Assembly (NCBI GenBank): GCA_910588925.1
Contig: CAJURV010000013.1
Span: forward strand, 1 to 35,734
DNA length: 35,734 nt
Reading direction: 5' to 3'
Source of the DNA: an uncultured Rikenellaceae bacterium
Lineage (GTDB): Bacteria; Bacteroidota; Bacteroidia; Bacteroidales; Rikenellaceae
In this document: positions 1 through 8,397 of the stretch, piece by piece
Layout: every line of letters begins with the position of its first letter
Numbering within the stretch: the first letter of the stretch is position 1
The notes under the pieces: model-generated
What the model saw: the letters and a program-made list of their open reading frames with translations, nothing else
Told to the model about the DNA's origin: nothing
Databases searched by the model: none
Position numbers and translations under genes: made by a program

Positions 1-76
1 AGATATTCTTTGAGTTATTATCATAATTTTGCACTTGCTTGTTGAGTCTGCATAACGCTATCGCCGTGATAAAAAT

Positions 77-106
77 TTGATGCGAGAACAAAATTTCCTA
101 TCTTTG
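77..106 (+). promoter_or_regulatory. Bacteroidota consensus promoter upstream of the first barrel gene
   Basis: The sequence shows TTG at 77-79, a 19-nt spacer, then TATCTTTG at 99-106. This matches the TTG / TAnnTTTG form recognised by the primary sigma factor of Bacteroidota. Transcription would start near 112 and read into the barrel gene with a leader of about 155 nt. Confidence 0.6.
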
Positions 107-219
107 CATAAAGTAAACCTGCCGGGCAATGTGGAGATATATTCTGCCTTGTTTGGGTATTTTTATAGGTTCCGTTTCGGAAAGTGTTGAATGTGTTTCG
201 ATATTTTTATCGTTGCGGT

Positions 220-227
220 TATCTTTG
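220..227 (+). promoter_or_regulatory. Second -7 box just before the barrel gene
   Basis: TATCTTTG lies at 220-227 without a clear TTG 19-21 nt upstream. If used, transcription would begin near 233, downstream of the in-frame ATG at 229. That would favour the ATG at 268 as the translation start. Confidence 0.35.
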
Positions 228-267
228 AATGAATCGAGAAATAGTAATGCTTTTTAATCGTATGATC

Positions 268-879
268 ATGAGGAAGATATTGTTGATGATTGCATTGGTG
301 ATAGCGGCGTCGGTTTCGGCCGATGCTCAGGTAGGTTTCGGTTGGGGGCCTCGTGTCGGTTTCAATGCGTCGAAGATAACACGCTCGCGGGCAGACTCCA
401 AATTGGGTTTGACGGGAGGTCTTTATGCCGGTTATAATATAACGCGTTCGTTCGGTATAGAGGTTGGGGCACTCTATTCGCAGCAAGGTGCCAAGGTGGA
501 TAACGCCAAATTGCGTGTAGGTTATTTTAACTTCCCCATTTTGGCCAAGATTCCCATCATAGCCGGTTTTCACGGTTATCTCGGTCCGCAGTTCTCGGCG
601 CGCGTCAACGGTAAGGTCAAGGTGGGAGGCACCAAAGTTAAGGTCAAGAATATGTTCCGTAAATGGGACATGGGAGGTATGGCCGGTTTGGGGTATCAGT
701 TCAAGTTCGGTCTCAACATGGGTGTCAATTACAACTTCGGTTTTCTCGACATGGTTAAGGAGGACTATACCTATACCGATACGAGCGGAGTGGTGGACCA
801 GTGGACACTCAACCGTTTGATAGATGGCGTGGACGGTAAGAACGGCACATGGCAGGTGACCTTGGGTTGGCGTTTCTGA
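268..879 (+). CDS. Outer-membrane beta-barrel (porin-family) protein
   Basis: The product is about 203 residues and looks like an eight-stranded outer-membrane barrel of the OMP_b-brl/PorT-like kind. An N-terminal signal peptide (MRKILLMIALVIAASVSADA, cleavage after ADA) is followed by alternating hydrophobic/polar strands with many Gly and aromatic residues, and the chain ends in the barrel-type C terminus LGWRF. ATGs at 229 and 262 are also in frame; 268 is preferred because it starts exactly at the signal peptide. A small membrane-protein gene follows after 10 nt and is probably co-transcribed. The fold class is well supported; substrate and partners are unknown. Confidence 0.75.
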   Translation: MRKILLMIALVIAASVSADAQVGFGWGPRVGFNASKITRSRADSKLGLTGGLYAGYNITRSFGIEVGALYSQQGAKVDNAKLRVGYFNFPILAKIPIIAGFHGYLGPQFSARVNGKVKVGGTKVKVKNMFRKWDMGGMAGLGYQFKFGLNMGVNYNFGFLDMVKEDYTYTDTSGVVDQWTLNRLIDGVDGKNGTWQVTLGWRF

Positions 880-889
880 CGGTAAGATT

Positions 890-1249
890 ATGATAGAGTT
901 TCTGTTAGGTCAGTATAAGTTCTATTCGAAAGAGGAGGAGACCTATCTTGTCGAACATCTCAAGGACAAGGCGGCTGTAAAGGCCCATATCGAATTGCTG
1001 GAGAGGCGGTATCGCCGTTTCAAAAGAGTCTATACTGTCAACACGACTATAATAAAGGTGGTGCCGATAATAGTTCTGGCCGTATATCTTATCGCTCCGG
1101 TCTATGCGCTTCCGGCGTTTATCGGCGGTCTTGCGGCTATAGTGTTGTCTGAGAGTTTCAAAAGTATATTCTGCCCGTTGCGTTATTTCGATTCTATCGC
1201 ACGTAATGTGTTGATATTGAAAAGTATCGAAAAATTTGACGGTGACTGA
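890..1249 (+). CDS. Small membrane protein of unknown function
   Basis: This 119-residue protein has a charged, probably helical N-terminal half (residues 1-50, with KEEETYLVEHLKDKAAVKAH and an RRYRRFKR basic patch). Two adjacent hydrophobic segments follow at about residues 54-72 and 74-88, then a short cytoplasmic-type tail. It starts 10 nt after the barrel gene stop, suggesting one transcript. I do not recognise a family. Coding character is good: no competing frame and codon use like its neighbours. Confidence 0.6.
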   Translation: MIEFLLGQYKFYSKEEETYLVEHLKDKAAVKAHIELLERRYRRFKRVYTVNTTIIKVVPIIVLAVYLIAPVYALPAFIGGLAAIVLSESFKSIFCPLRYFDSIARNVLILKSIEKFDGD

Positions 1250-1360
1250 CGGTTAGTATCGTATGTTTTTAGCATCGGCAATTTCGGATTTTGTCCGGCT
1301 ACGCCGGTTTGTTGAAGACATTGTTATGAGATCGTCCTTTGTATTAACTGATAATACGTT

Positions 1361-3583
1361 ATGACAATGAATATTCCTGTTCTGTTCTGGATGGTGCCGG
1401 CAGCTTCTTTGGTCGCGCTGTGTTTCGCACGCTACTTTTTCGTAGGGATGATGAAAGTGAGCGAGGGTACTCCGCGTATGGCCGAGATAGCCGGTCATGT
1501 GCGTGTGGGCGCTATGAGTTATCTGCGTCAGCAATATAAGGTGGTCGTTTGGTTCTTTCTTGCCCTCTGCCTTCTTTTTGCGTTACTCGCCTTTTTCAAT
1601 TTGCAGAATAGCTGGGTTCCTGCGGCATTTCTTACAGGCGGTTTCTTCTCGGGGCTGGCCGGTTATATAGGTATGCGCACAGCCACTTATGCTTCGGCGC
1701 GTACCGCGCATGCCGCTTCGGAGTCGCTCAATGCGGGTCTTCGTGTGGCTTTCCGTAGCGGTGCCGTTATGGGTTTGGTGGTAGTAGGGCTCGGGCTTCT
1801 CGATATATCAATATGGTTCGTAGTGCTTAACTGGTTCGTAGACGGCATAAGCGAGGCCGAGAAGATGGTGACTATAACCACCACTATGCTGACTTTCGGT
1901 ATGGGTGCCTCAACCCAAGCGCTTTTCGCACGTGTGGGAGGCGGTATATATACGAAGGCGGCCGATGTGGGTGCCGATCTCGTAGGTAAGGTGGAGGCGG
2001 GTATTCCCGAGGACGATCCGCGTAACCCCGCTACTATAGCCGATAACGTCGGTGACAATGTGGGTGACGTGGCCGGTATGGGTGCCGACCTCTACGAGAG
2101 CTATTGCGGTTCTATATTGGCTACTGCCGCGTTGGGCGCCTCCGCTTTCATCCTCAATCCCGACATGCAGATGAAAGCTATCCTCGCCCCCATGATAATA
2201 GCTTCCGTAGGTATAATTCTGTCCGTGATAGGTATATTCCTTGTACGCACTAAAGAGGGGGCTACAATGCGAATGTTGCTTGGTTCGTTGAGTGTAGGCG
2301 TAAACGTCAGCTCTGTTCTCATAGCGGCGGCCACGTTCGGTGTCATGTACGCGTTGGGGATGGCTAACTGGCTCGGCGTTTCTTTCTCGGTGATAGTCGG
2401 TCTTGTGGTCGGCATAGTCATAGGTCAGTCGACGGAACATTATACCTCCCATTCGTATAAGCCTACAAAGGACATCTCCGAAAGCGCGGAGACAGGGCCT
2501 GCCACCGTTATTATCAAAGGTATCGGCACAGGTATGCTCTCTACGGCTATTCCCGTGATAGCCGTGGTAGTTGGTATAACGCTCTCGTTCTTGTTCGCTT
2601 CCGGGTTTAATCCGTCTAATATAGGCATGGGGCTCTACGGCATAGGTATAGCGGCGGTGGGCATGCTCTCTACTCTCGGTATCACGTTGGCTACAGATGC
2701 CTATGGCCCTATAGCCGATAATGCGGGCGGTAATGCGCAGATGGCCGGTCTCGATCCCGTAGTGCGTGAACGTACCGATGCCCTCGACGCTTTGGGCAAC
2801 ACCACTGCAGCCACCGGCAAGGGGTTCGCCATAGGGTCGGCGGCACTGACGGCGTTGGCGTTGTTGGCCTCGTACATAGAGGAGATCAAGATAGGCATCA
2901 TACGCCTTCTCGACGCCGGCAAGGAGATAACAACTTTGGCAGTCGTTCCCGAGGGGGGATTGACCAAGCAGGTGGTGCACGACGCCACTATAGCCGATTT
3001 CATGTCGTGGTTCGATGTTACGCTCATGAACTACAAAGTGCTGGTGGGCATGTTCATAGGCGCCATGATGGCTTTCGTATTCTGCGGTTTGACTATGAAT
3101 GCGGTGGGACGTGCCGCCGGTAAGATGGTCGATGAGGTGCGTCGTCAGTTCAGAGACATAAAAGGTATTCTCACCGGAGAGGCCACGCCCGATTACGCGC
3201 GTTGTGTGGAGATCTCCACAAAAGGGGCGCAACACGAGATGATATTCCCGTCTGCCATAGCTATAGTGATGCCTGTGCTTACCGGCGTAGTGTTCGGTGT
3301 GGCCGGTGTCATGGGCTTGTTGGTTGGCGGTCTGTCGGCAGGTTTCGTGTTGGCGGTATTCATGGCTAACTCCGGCGGTGCTTGGGACAACGCCAAGAAG
3401 TATATAGAAGAGGGCGCTTTCGGCGGTAAGGGCAGCGAGGCCCATAAGGCCGCCATAGTGGGTGATACCGTAGGCGACCCGTTTAAAGATACTTCCGGTC
3501 CGTCGCTCAATATACTTATCAAGCTGATGAGTATGGTCGCTATCGTGGTGGCCGGTATGACCGCGGCATTCTCGTTGCTGTAG
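1361..3583 (+). CDS. hppA: Membrane-bound ion-pumping pyrophosphatase
   Basis: This is a 740-residue integral membrane pyrophosphatase that couples PPi hydrolysis to Na+ and/or H+ export across the inner membrane. It has about 16 hydrophobic segments, the normal length for the family. The substrate signature DVGADLVGKVE is present near residues 205-215, followed by Asp-rich DNVGDNVGDVAGMGADLYES and, late in the protein, VGDTVGDPFKDTSGPS. The sequence GNTTAATGKG has Ala where K+-independent enzymes have Lys, which places it in the K+-dependent subgroup. Glu in the YESYCGS segment fits the Na+-pumping type. Ion specificity is inferred from these residues. An ATG at 1367 is a possible alternative start. 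Confidence 0.95.
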   Translation: MTMNIPVLFWMVPAASLVALCFARYFFVGMMKVSEGTPRMAEIAGHVRVGAMSYLRQQYKVVVWFFLALCLLFALLAFFNLQNSWVPAAFLTGGFFSGLAGYIGMRTATYASARTAHAASESLNAGLRVAFRSGAVMGLVVVGLGLLDISIWFVVLNWFVDGISEAEKMVTITTTMLTFGMGASTQALFARVGGGIYTKAADVGADLVGKVEAGIPEDDPRNPATIADNVGDNVGDVAGMGADLYESYCGSILATAALGASAFILNPDMQMKAILAPMIIASVGIILSVIGIFLVRTKEGATMRMLLGSLSVGVNVSSVLIAAATFGVMYALGMANWLGVSFSVIVGLVVGIVIGQSTEHYTSHSYKPTKDISESAETGPATVIIKGIGTGMLSTAIPVIAVVVGITLSFLFASGFNPSNIGMGLYGIGIAAVGMLSTLGITLATDAYGPIADNAGGNAQMAGLDPVVRERTDALDALGNTTAATGKGFAIGSAALTALALLASYIEEIKIGIIRLLDAGKEITTLAVVPEGGLTKQVVHDATIADFMSWFDVTLMNYKVLVGMFIGAMMAFVFCGLTMNAVGRAAGKMVDEVRRQFRDIKGILTGEATPDYARCVEISTKGAQHEMIFPSAIAIVMPVLTGVVFGVAGVMGLLVGGLSAGFVLAVFMANSGGAWDNAKKYIEEGAFGGKGSEAHKAAIVGDTVGDPFKDTSGPSLNILIKLMSMVAIVVAGMTAAFSLL

Positions 3584-3762
3584 TATGGTCGTAGTGCGGC
3601 CTGCAACGAATTAGGCGGCGGAAAGCCGTGTTTTATACGCGTTATGATACAAGTCTCGGACAGAACCGTTTCGTTGAACCGTACAGGTAATTGCCGGGGC
3701 GAGAAAACGGTCGGATAAAATTCAATGTGTAAATCTCTGAATAGGGGAGCGGCGAAAGATAG

Positions 3763-4518
3763 ATGAATCTGAAAGAACAGATAAATTCCCAGTTGTTGAT
3801 ATTTTTGCGCGGAATGGAGGACGGCGAGGTGTTCCGTGTTGATGACTTCAATGCCGTGCACCGGTTCAATGCCTCTCAGCTGTCGCGTGTGCTATCCGTC
3901 ATGGCGGAGCAGGGTATCGTGGTCAAGCTCTCCAAAGGCGTGTATGCCAAAGGTTCGGGTGACGGAAAGCCGTTGCACCCCGAGGATATGATACGTGATT
4001 GTATCTTCGACAATACCGGTGGACGCGTGGGATATCTTACCGGGCACTCCTATCTTGTGTCGGCTGGCCTTGTGAAAGATTATCGCGATAAAATTGCGGT
4101 TGCGGTGGCCAAAAAACGCGGAGACATTTCGCGTGGCGGTATGACGTTTCGTTTTGTGGAGCAACCTTTGCCTATAAACGATCAGACCTACGAGTTGTTG
4201 CAGATGCTCGACGCCTTGCGCGGGATAAACAGGGTAGGCGCAGAGGTGTCGTCGGATGCCGTGTACGAACATGTCAAAGCCAATATAAAACTGATGTCCC
4301 CCGCGAGAGTGGACCGTATGACAGGGTTGGCCCTCGGCTATCCCCACATGGTACGGGCCCTGTTGGGTTCCATAGTCGATACCACTCACGGCATCGTCTC
4401 TGCAAGCAGGTTGATGATATCGCTCAACTGTACTACGGTGACCCCGGTGAATCTGTCGCCCGATGTGTTGCCTAATGCCGGGCCGTGGCGGCTCTCTTAT
4501 AAGGTAAAGAAACAGTGA
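3763..4518 (+). CDS. DUF6088 / AbiEi-type antitoxin-like transcription regulator, orphan
   Basis: This 251-residue protein has an N-terminal winged-helix-like region (residues 1-65: FRVDDF, SQLSRVLSVMAEQGIVVKLSKGVYAK) typical of AbiEi antitoxin N domains and DUF6088 proteins. A second domain follows with the family-like GYLTGHSYLVSAGL. In type IV toxin-antitoxin systems AbiEi represses its operon and counteracts the AbiEii nucleotidyltransferase. No AbiEii gene is adjacent: hppA lies upstream, and a convergent minus-strand lipoprotein gene lies downstream. It may be a stand-alone regulator or a relic. A GGGGAG stretch about 15 nt upstream of the ATG could serve as ribosome binding site. Confidence 0.7.
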   Translation: MNLKEQINSQLLIFLRGMEDGEVFRVDDFNAVHRFNASQLSRVLSVMAEQGIVVKLSKGVYAKGSGDGKPLHPEDMIRDCIFDNTGGRVGYLTGHSYLVSAGLVKDYRDKIAVAVAKKRGDISRGGMTFRFVEQPLPINDQTYELLQMLDALRGINRVGAEVSSDAVYEHVKANIKLMSPARVDRMTGLALGYPHMVRALLGSIVDTTHGIVSASRLMISLNCTTVTPVNLSPDVLPNAGPWRLSYKVKKQ

Positions 4519-4600
4519 CAGCGCAAGGCGATAGATGAAGTTATTGTCGTAAATGCCGTTTCGCGGAGATCGGATTCGGGTAATTTCCGTATGAATGTCA

Positions 4601-6157
4601 TTATGTCGACATAGAGCTTATTCCGTAAATTACTTTTGTTATCTGAAAACTATTGGGAGCGGCCCAATAATCCGACCATGTCTGTCGGTATGTTTCTAGC
4701 TGTTCGTCGGGAACATATATTTTGTAGTTCGCCGTATAGTCTCCCCAGCCGTCCGTGACTGGGAAGGCCCCTTTCCCTATGGTGGCAGGAGTCTCGTCGG
4801 GGCAGAGAACCGTTTCGAGTGCGAAACATTTGGCAAATGTGTTTGTCCCGATTGTTTCCAGTTGTGTTCCGAGAGATACGTTTTTCAACGCGGAGCATTG
4901 ATTGAATACCTGTTTTTCGATTACGGTAACCGCGTCGGGAATAATGATCTCCTCTAATGCGGTACAACGTATAAAGGCATTGTATCCGATCTTTTTCAGC
5001 CCTTTCGGCAGGTTGATCTCTTTGAGTGAGTTACAATCGGCGAAGGTGTTGTTCTCGATCGTCTCTATCTTATCCCCTGCGAAAACCACTCTTCTTAGCG
5101 GAGCTTCGCCGCCGCCCTTACCGGCGAATACGGAATATTCAAGGCGTTCGACATTTTTTGGTATGGTTATCTCCGTAAGATTGCTTTTGCTAAAGGCGAA
5201 CTGGCTGATCTTGACAAGGCTTTCGGGGAGCTTTATCGTTTCGATGGCGCTGTTGCTGAACGCATTGTCGCCTATGGTTTCGACCCCTTCGGGGATGGTC
5301 AGGCTTCGTAGGTCCGTATCGCCGATGAATGCGCTCGGAACGACCAATGTCAATGTACCAGAGTAGGCCCATTTCCCCTCTCCTGTAACCTGGTTGTACG
5401 AGCTTCGATCGTCTAAATATTCGTAGTCGTTGCCGTAAAAACGCGGGTTGCCGGATCTGTTTTTAAAGTCGAGTTGCCGTGTAGCTTTATACCCGATATG
5501 CTTCACCTGTTTTACAACCAATTTACGCATAATGGTGCGTTCTTCATCCGAAGCGAATATCAGTATCTCGTTTTGGGAGTCGCCGATAGCAGTAGGGTCG
5601 TCAGGGGCGGAGATAAATATTTTTTTATTTTTTTTGTCTGCAACTACTTTATAGCCGCTGTGAGAAACGCATTCTACGGCTATTGGTACATTCATCGGGT
5701 TCGTCAATTCATAGCGGACCTCTGTCGTAGTCCCTGCCTCGCAGTAAATAGTCATCTCTTTGACCATGTCGTTTTCAGAGACGAACAAAAGGTCGAATCT
5801 GTCCTTGTAGTAGGGCAATTTTATCTGTTCGCCGTTTTCAGCTAATGTCAGTATGAAATAATCTGGATCGGAACAGTCTATGTCGCTGAACATAGAGCCT
5901 CCGTTTACGTTGTTGTAAATCGTTACAGGGTCGCTTTTGGCGAAGACAATCCTGTAGCCGATAGTTTCGCCATTTTCCGTTATGGGGGATATCGCGGTTA
6001 CGTAATCGTTGTTTTGCAATGCCTCTGTTATAAGCTGCAGATAGGTTATATTTACGCTCGCATCCTCGCTTTTATTCCACATGGCGATCTCGTCGTACTT
6101 CTTACAGGCTACAAACGAGAGTAGCCCCAAAATCATACAAACTATAAATTTTTTCAT
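4601..6157 (-). CDS. BspA-like leucine-rich-repeat surface lipoprotein
   Basis: The 518-residue product starts with a lipoprotein signal (MKKFIVCMILGLLSFVAC, lipidated Cys at 18). Residues ~20-130 resemble the N-terminal module often seen in Bacteroidales surface lipoproteins, followed by a beta-sandwich-like stretch to ~220. Residues ~260-480 are Treponema pallidum/BspA-type leucine-rich repeats: LTIPEGVETIGDNAF, IKLPESLVKISQFAF, INLPKGLKKIGYNAF, IIIPDAVTVIEKQVF. Such proteins bind host or bacterial surfaces or glycans. The gene lies 12 nt downstream of a barrel-protein gene on the same strand, so the two form an operon. Upstream of that operon is a probable invertible promoter. The ligand is unknown. 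Confidence 0.85.
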   Translation of the reverse strand: MKKFIVCMILGLLSFVACKKYDEIAMWNKSEDASVNITYLQLITEALQNNDYVTAISPITENGETIGYRIVFAKSDPVTIYNNVNGGSMFSDIDCSDPDYFILTLAENGEQIKLPYYKDRFDLLFVSENDMVKEMTIYCEAGTTTEVRYELTNPMNVPIAVECVSHSGYKVVADKKNKKIFISAPDDPTAIGDSQNEILIFASDEERTIMRKLVVKQVKHIGYKATRQLDFKNRSGNPRFYGNDYEYLDDRSSYNQVTGEGKWAYSGTLTLVVPSAFIGDTDLRSLTIPEGVETIGDNAFSNSAIETIKLPESLVKISQFAFSKSNLTEITIPKNVERLEYSVFAGKGGGEAPLRRVVFAGDKIETIENNTFADCNSLKEINLPKGLKKIGYNAFIRCTALEEIIIPDAVTVIEKQVFNQCSALKNVSLGTQLETIGTNTFAKCFALETVLCPDETPATIGKGAFPVTDGWGDYTANYKIYVPDEQLETYRQTWSDYWAAPNSFQITKVIYGISSMST

Positions 6158-6169
6158 TATATCCCCTTA

Positions 6170-6853
6170 TTAAAAATTGAAACCTATTCCGACGACGAAA
6201 CAACGATTCCTGACATTTTTATATCCTACCTTATTGCTGTTGTCTCCGTACATAGTGTCCGTTTTGTCGATATTTACAAGCCCTACATGATAATTTACCC
6301 CTATGACGAATCGGTGGAACGTAGCATCGACTCCGCATGAAAGGCCCGCATCGTGACGAGAGAATCCGCCTTCATTGCTGAAAATGTCGGTCTTCTTTCC
6401 ATTTACCTTGCGTTTCCCGCTTACACCTACGGCATAATACAACTCTGCGAACGGTATCAGTGCGAAGCGCTCGTTTAACGATATGGTGTAGTCTGCTTCT
6501 ACCGGTATCTGTATGTAGTTGAGGGCGGTACGGCTGTTGTCGAATCCGTTGATCTCATATCCCTTGCTTATGAAGTCGGCACCTGTACGCAAATAAAACG
6601 GTAATCGTCGTCCCACCCTTATACGGTCGGTTATGCCGACTTCGTAACCCGACCTTGCAGACGAGGTAAGTCCGCAAGATGATATCCACGAGGTGCAATA
6701 TCCGGCATGCACGTAGATTATGTTTGGCGGATAATATCGTATCGGCTTTGTTTCGGCATCCGATGTAGCTGTTACGGAGGGTGACGCTTTCTGTGCCAGC
6801 GCATCTCCGATGGCCAATGCGCCGATAACTAAAAATATTAGTATTCTCTTCAT
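6170..6853 (-). CDS. Outer-membrane beta-barrel protein, first gene of putative phase-variable operon
   Basis: The 227-residue product has a signal peptide (MKRILIFLVIGALAIGDALA) and barrel-like alternating strands (YCTSWISSCGLTSSARSGYEVGI, FALIPFAELYYAVGVSG, FVIGVNYHVGLVNI), ending in FVVGIGFNF with the terminal Phe of outer-membrane barrels. A longer frame to 6982 exists, but the signal peptide fixes the start at 6853. The lipoprotein gene follows after 12 nt. No TAnnTTTG promoter reads toward it between 6854 and 6987, so expression may depend on the orientation of the inverted-repeat segment at 6988-7151. Confidence 0.75.
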   Translation of the reverse strand: MKRILIFLVIGALAIGDALAQKASPSVTATSDAETKPIRYYPPNIIYVHAGYCTSWISSCGLTSSARSGYEVGITDRIRVGRRLPFYLRTGADFISKGYEINGFDNSRTALNYIQIPVEADYTISLNERFALIPFAELYYAVGVSGKRKVNGKKTDIFSNEGGFSRHDAGLSCGVDATFHRFVIGVNYHVGLVNIDKTDTMYGDNSNKVGYKNVRNRCFVVGIGFNF

Positions 6854-6987
6854 TATATATTCAGATATTATCGGTTTAATCATTTTATCCCACAGCCGGA
6901 CGCAATAAAAACGGCTTGATCCGCAGAGGTGGGAAAACGTACCGCATCCAAGCGAATCAACAGTAATATAGAGTCTTGTCATATACT

Positions 6988-7003
6988 GTTTAAACGTTGG
7001 TCT
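6988..7003 (+). repeat. Left inverted repeat of putative invertible promoter segment
   Basis: GTTTAAACGTTGGTCT is the reverse complement of the repeat at 7136-7151 in 15 of 16 positions. It contains AAACGTTGGT, close to the half-site ARACGTWCGT that I recall for Mpi-controlled inversions in Bacteroides fragilis. It lies 134 bp upstream of the barrel gene start. Confidence 0.7.
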
Positions 7004-7097
7004 GAACGCCTTAAGCGAATAATAGATGGTATAAAACCGCGGGATATGGGAAACAATGGGTTTAATAGGCTTATTATGATGTTGTTGTGTGTAGTAT

Positions 7098-7128
7098 TTG
7101 CATTAATGCCGAATATGATGTAAATTTG
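7098..7128 (+). promoter_or_regulatory. Promoter inside the invertible segment, pointing away from the surface operon
   Basis: TTG at 7098-7100, a 20-nt spacer and TAAATTTG at 7121-7128 make a full consensus Bacteroidota promoter. It faces right and ends 7 bp inside the right inverted repeat, so transcription would start at about 7134, at the segment edge. In this orientation it reads antisense through the recombinase gene. After inversion it would read left into the barrel/lipoprotein operon with a leader of about 150 nt. No CAAAnnTA (leftward -7 box) is present in the segment. Confidence 0.65.
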
Positions 7129-7135
7129 TAAGTGT

Positions 7136-7151
7136 AGACCAACGTATAAAC
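7136..7151 (-). repeat. Right inverted repeat of putative invertible promoter segment
   Basis: AGACCAACGTATAAAC pairs with the left repeat with one mismatch. It overlaps AAACGTACAT (7148-7157), again one base from the recalled Mpi half-site. The repeats enclose 132 bp. Confidence 0.7.
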
Positions 7152-7240
7152 GTACATTGTGAATGATGTGAGAGAGTTACGACGTCTCGTTGTTGAATAG
7201 AACGGAGATCCGGCGGTGTGCCTGAATCTCCGTCGTTATT

Positions 7241-7906
7241 TCAATCCTCGATATGTTTATTTTTAAATCGGCTGATCCTTATACTCTCTTTTCTGTCCAA
7301 TGCTTTCTGTACAGAGGGGTATTTCATCCTGAATTTGGCGAAGGTATCGCGCGAAAGGTTGAAATGCCTGCAGATATCGTTTATGGATTTTCCGCGATTG
7401 AGCATCGAAATAACGACACTCCTGTTTTCAATAAGTATGTTCGTTTTCGTATAGCTGCCGTGGCGTCGCCCTAATACCACTCCTTCCGCACGCCTTAGGG
7501 CCAATGCCTCACGTGTGCGTATGGAGATAAGATTGCGCTCTATCTCCGCGACAAGCCCGAAAGCGAAACACAGGACTTTGCTGTTGATCGTATTGTCGAA
7601 TGAATAGCCCTCCTTGGTGGTATAAAGGTTTATTTCCCTTTCCAGACATTTGCCCATAATCGCCATAATGTCCGTAAGCGTTCGACTTAAACGCGAGATC
7701 TCAGTGACTATCAGTGTGTCGTCTTTGTTAAGACTGCGTAACGGTACACCCAGTTTACGATCGCGTTCGCTCTTTTTGCCACTGGCGATCTCCGTAACCC
7801 ATCGGTTTACGATGAGTTTCTTGTTCTCTGCAAAACGCCTGATCTCCTCCTGTTGGTTGGCAGGGTGTTGCTTGTCTGTGCTGACACGTAAATAACCTAT
7901 TGTCAT
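7241..7906 (-). CDS. Mpi-family serine recombinase (DNA invertase)
   Basis: The 221-residue protein is a small serine recombinase. Its catalytic domain (residues 1-~135) starts with MTIGYLRVSTDKQ carrying the nucleophilic Ser9, followed by the arginine-rich active-site block (DTLIVTEISRLSRTLTDIMA). The long E-helix (NSKVLCFAFGLVAEIERNLISIRTREAL) precedes a C-terminal helix-turn-helix (ISMLNRGKSINDICRHFNLSRDTFAKF). Overall it closely resembles the B. fragilis master invertase Mpi, which flips capsule promoters. It sits 90 bp from an inverted-repeat pair enclosing a promoter, which is the obvious local substrate. That substrate assignment is inferred. Confidence 0.88.
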   Translation of the reverse strand: MTIGYLRVSTDKQHPANQQEEIRRFAENKKLIVNRWVTEIASGKKSERDRKLGVPLRSLNKDDTLIVTEISRLSRTLTDIMAIMGKCLEREINLYTTKEGYSFDNTINSKVLCFAFGLVAEIERNLISIRTREALALRRAEGVVLGRRHGSYTKTNILIENRSVVISMLNRGKSINDICRHFNLSRDTFAKFRMKYPSVQKALDRKESIRISRFKNKHIED

Positions 7907-8058
7907 GATGCGATGATTTTAGCCGAGGCTACATTGCCTCATCCGGTAAAGATAATCGTATGCCTCCGTAGCTTCCGGGTATATATGAATCGTAATTAAT
8001 TGATGCAGTTCAGTAGTATGCCATGATTTATAGTTGATTAGGTGGGGTCTGTGTCATA

Positions 8059-8358
8059 TTGAATCTTTCTATTGCGTCCCGCCTCGGCAATTTAAACATG
8101 AGTTCCTTTCGATTCTGGGCGATGTTTTGTTGTGTTCACTTTGACGGAATGATTGGTTCCGCCGCTCTTGTCTTGTCGGAAACATTCGCTTCGATGCAGA
8201 CGTTTTCCCGTCTCGGCATAACCAAATTTCATTTGTTTCTGCTCTCCGGCTTATCGAAAACGTTGAAATTCTTTCGACGTTTTCTCGCCTCGGCAATTAA
8301 GACTTCGTCTTATTGCCCTCGGCTTATCGAAAACGTTCGCTCTATCCGGACGTTTTAA
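8059..8358. repeat. Non-coding block of short direct and palindromic repeats
   Basis: No convincing gene is present between the recombinase and recN. The 17-mer GGCTTATCGAAAACGTT occurs at 8248-8264 and 8321-8337 (73-bp spacing). Each copy opens a hairpin AAAACGT...ACGTTTT. The phrase GCCTCGGCAATT occurs near 8076 and 8287, and GACTTCGTC and AGACGTTTTCCCGTCT add further small palindromes. The AAACGTTCGC core resembles Mpi half-sites, but the copies are direct and no promoter lies between them. Confidence 0.45.
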
Positions 8359-8371
8359 CCCGATTTTTAGT

Positions 8372-8379
8372 TATATTTG
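8372..8379 (+). promoter_or_regulatory. -7 box for recN
   Basis: TATATTTG at 8372-8379 matches TAnnTTTG and would start transcription near 8385, about 13 nt before the recN ATG at 8398. No clear TTG is found 19-21 nt upstream. The position also argues against a TTG start at 8377. Confidence 0.45.
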
Positions 8380-8397
8380 CGGTATTCGATTTTTGTT

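Noticed and set aside
1910..3445. A 511-codon minus-strand frame within hppA.
   Set aside because: It is the complement of a well-conserved pyrophosphatase gene; the translated product is His/Tyr/Arg-rich without any motif.
6929..7123. A 64-codon plus-strand frame across the invertible segment.
   Set aside because: There is no protein-like pattern or start signal; it crosses the left inverted repeat and part of the promoter.
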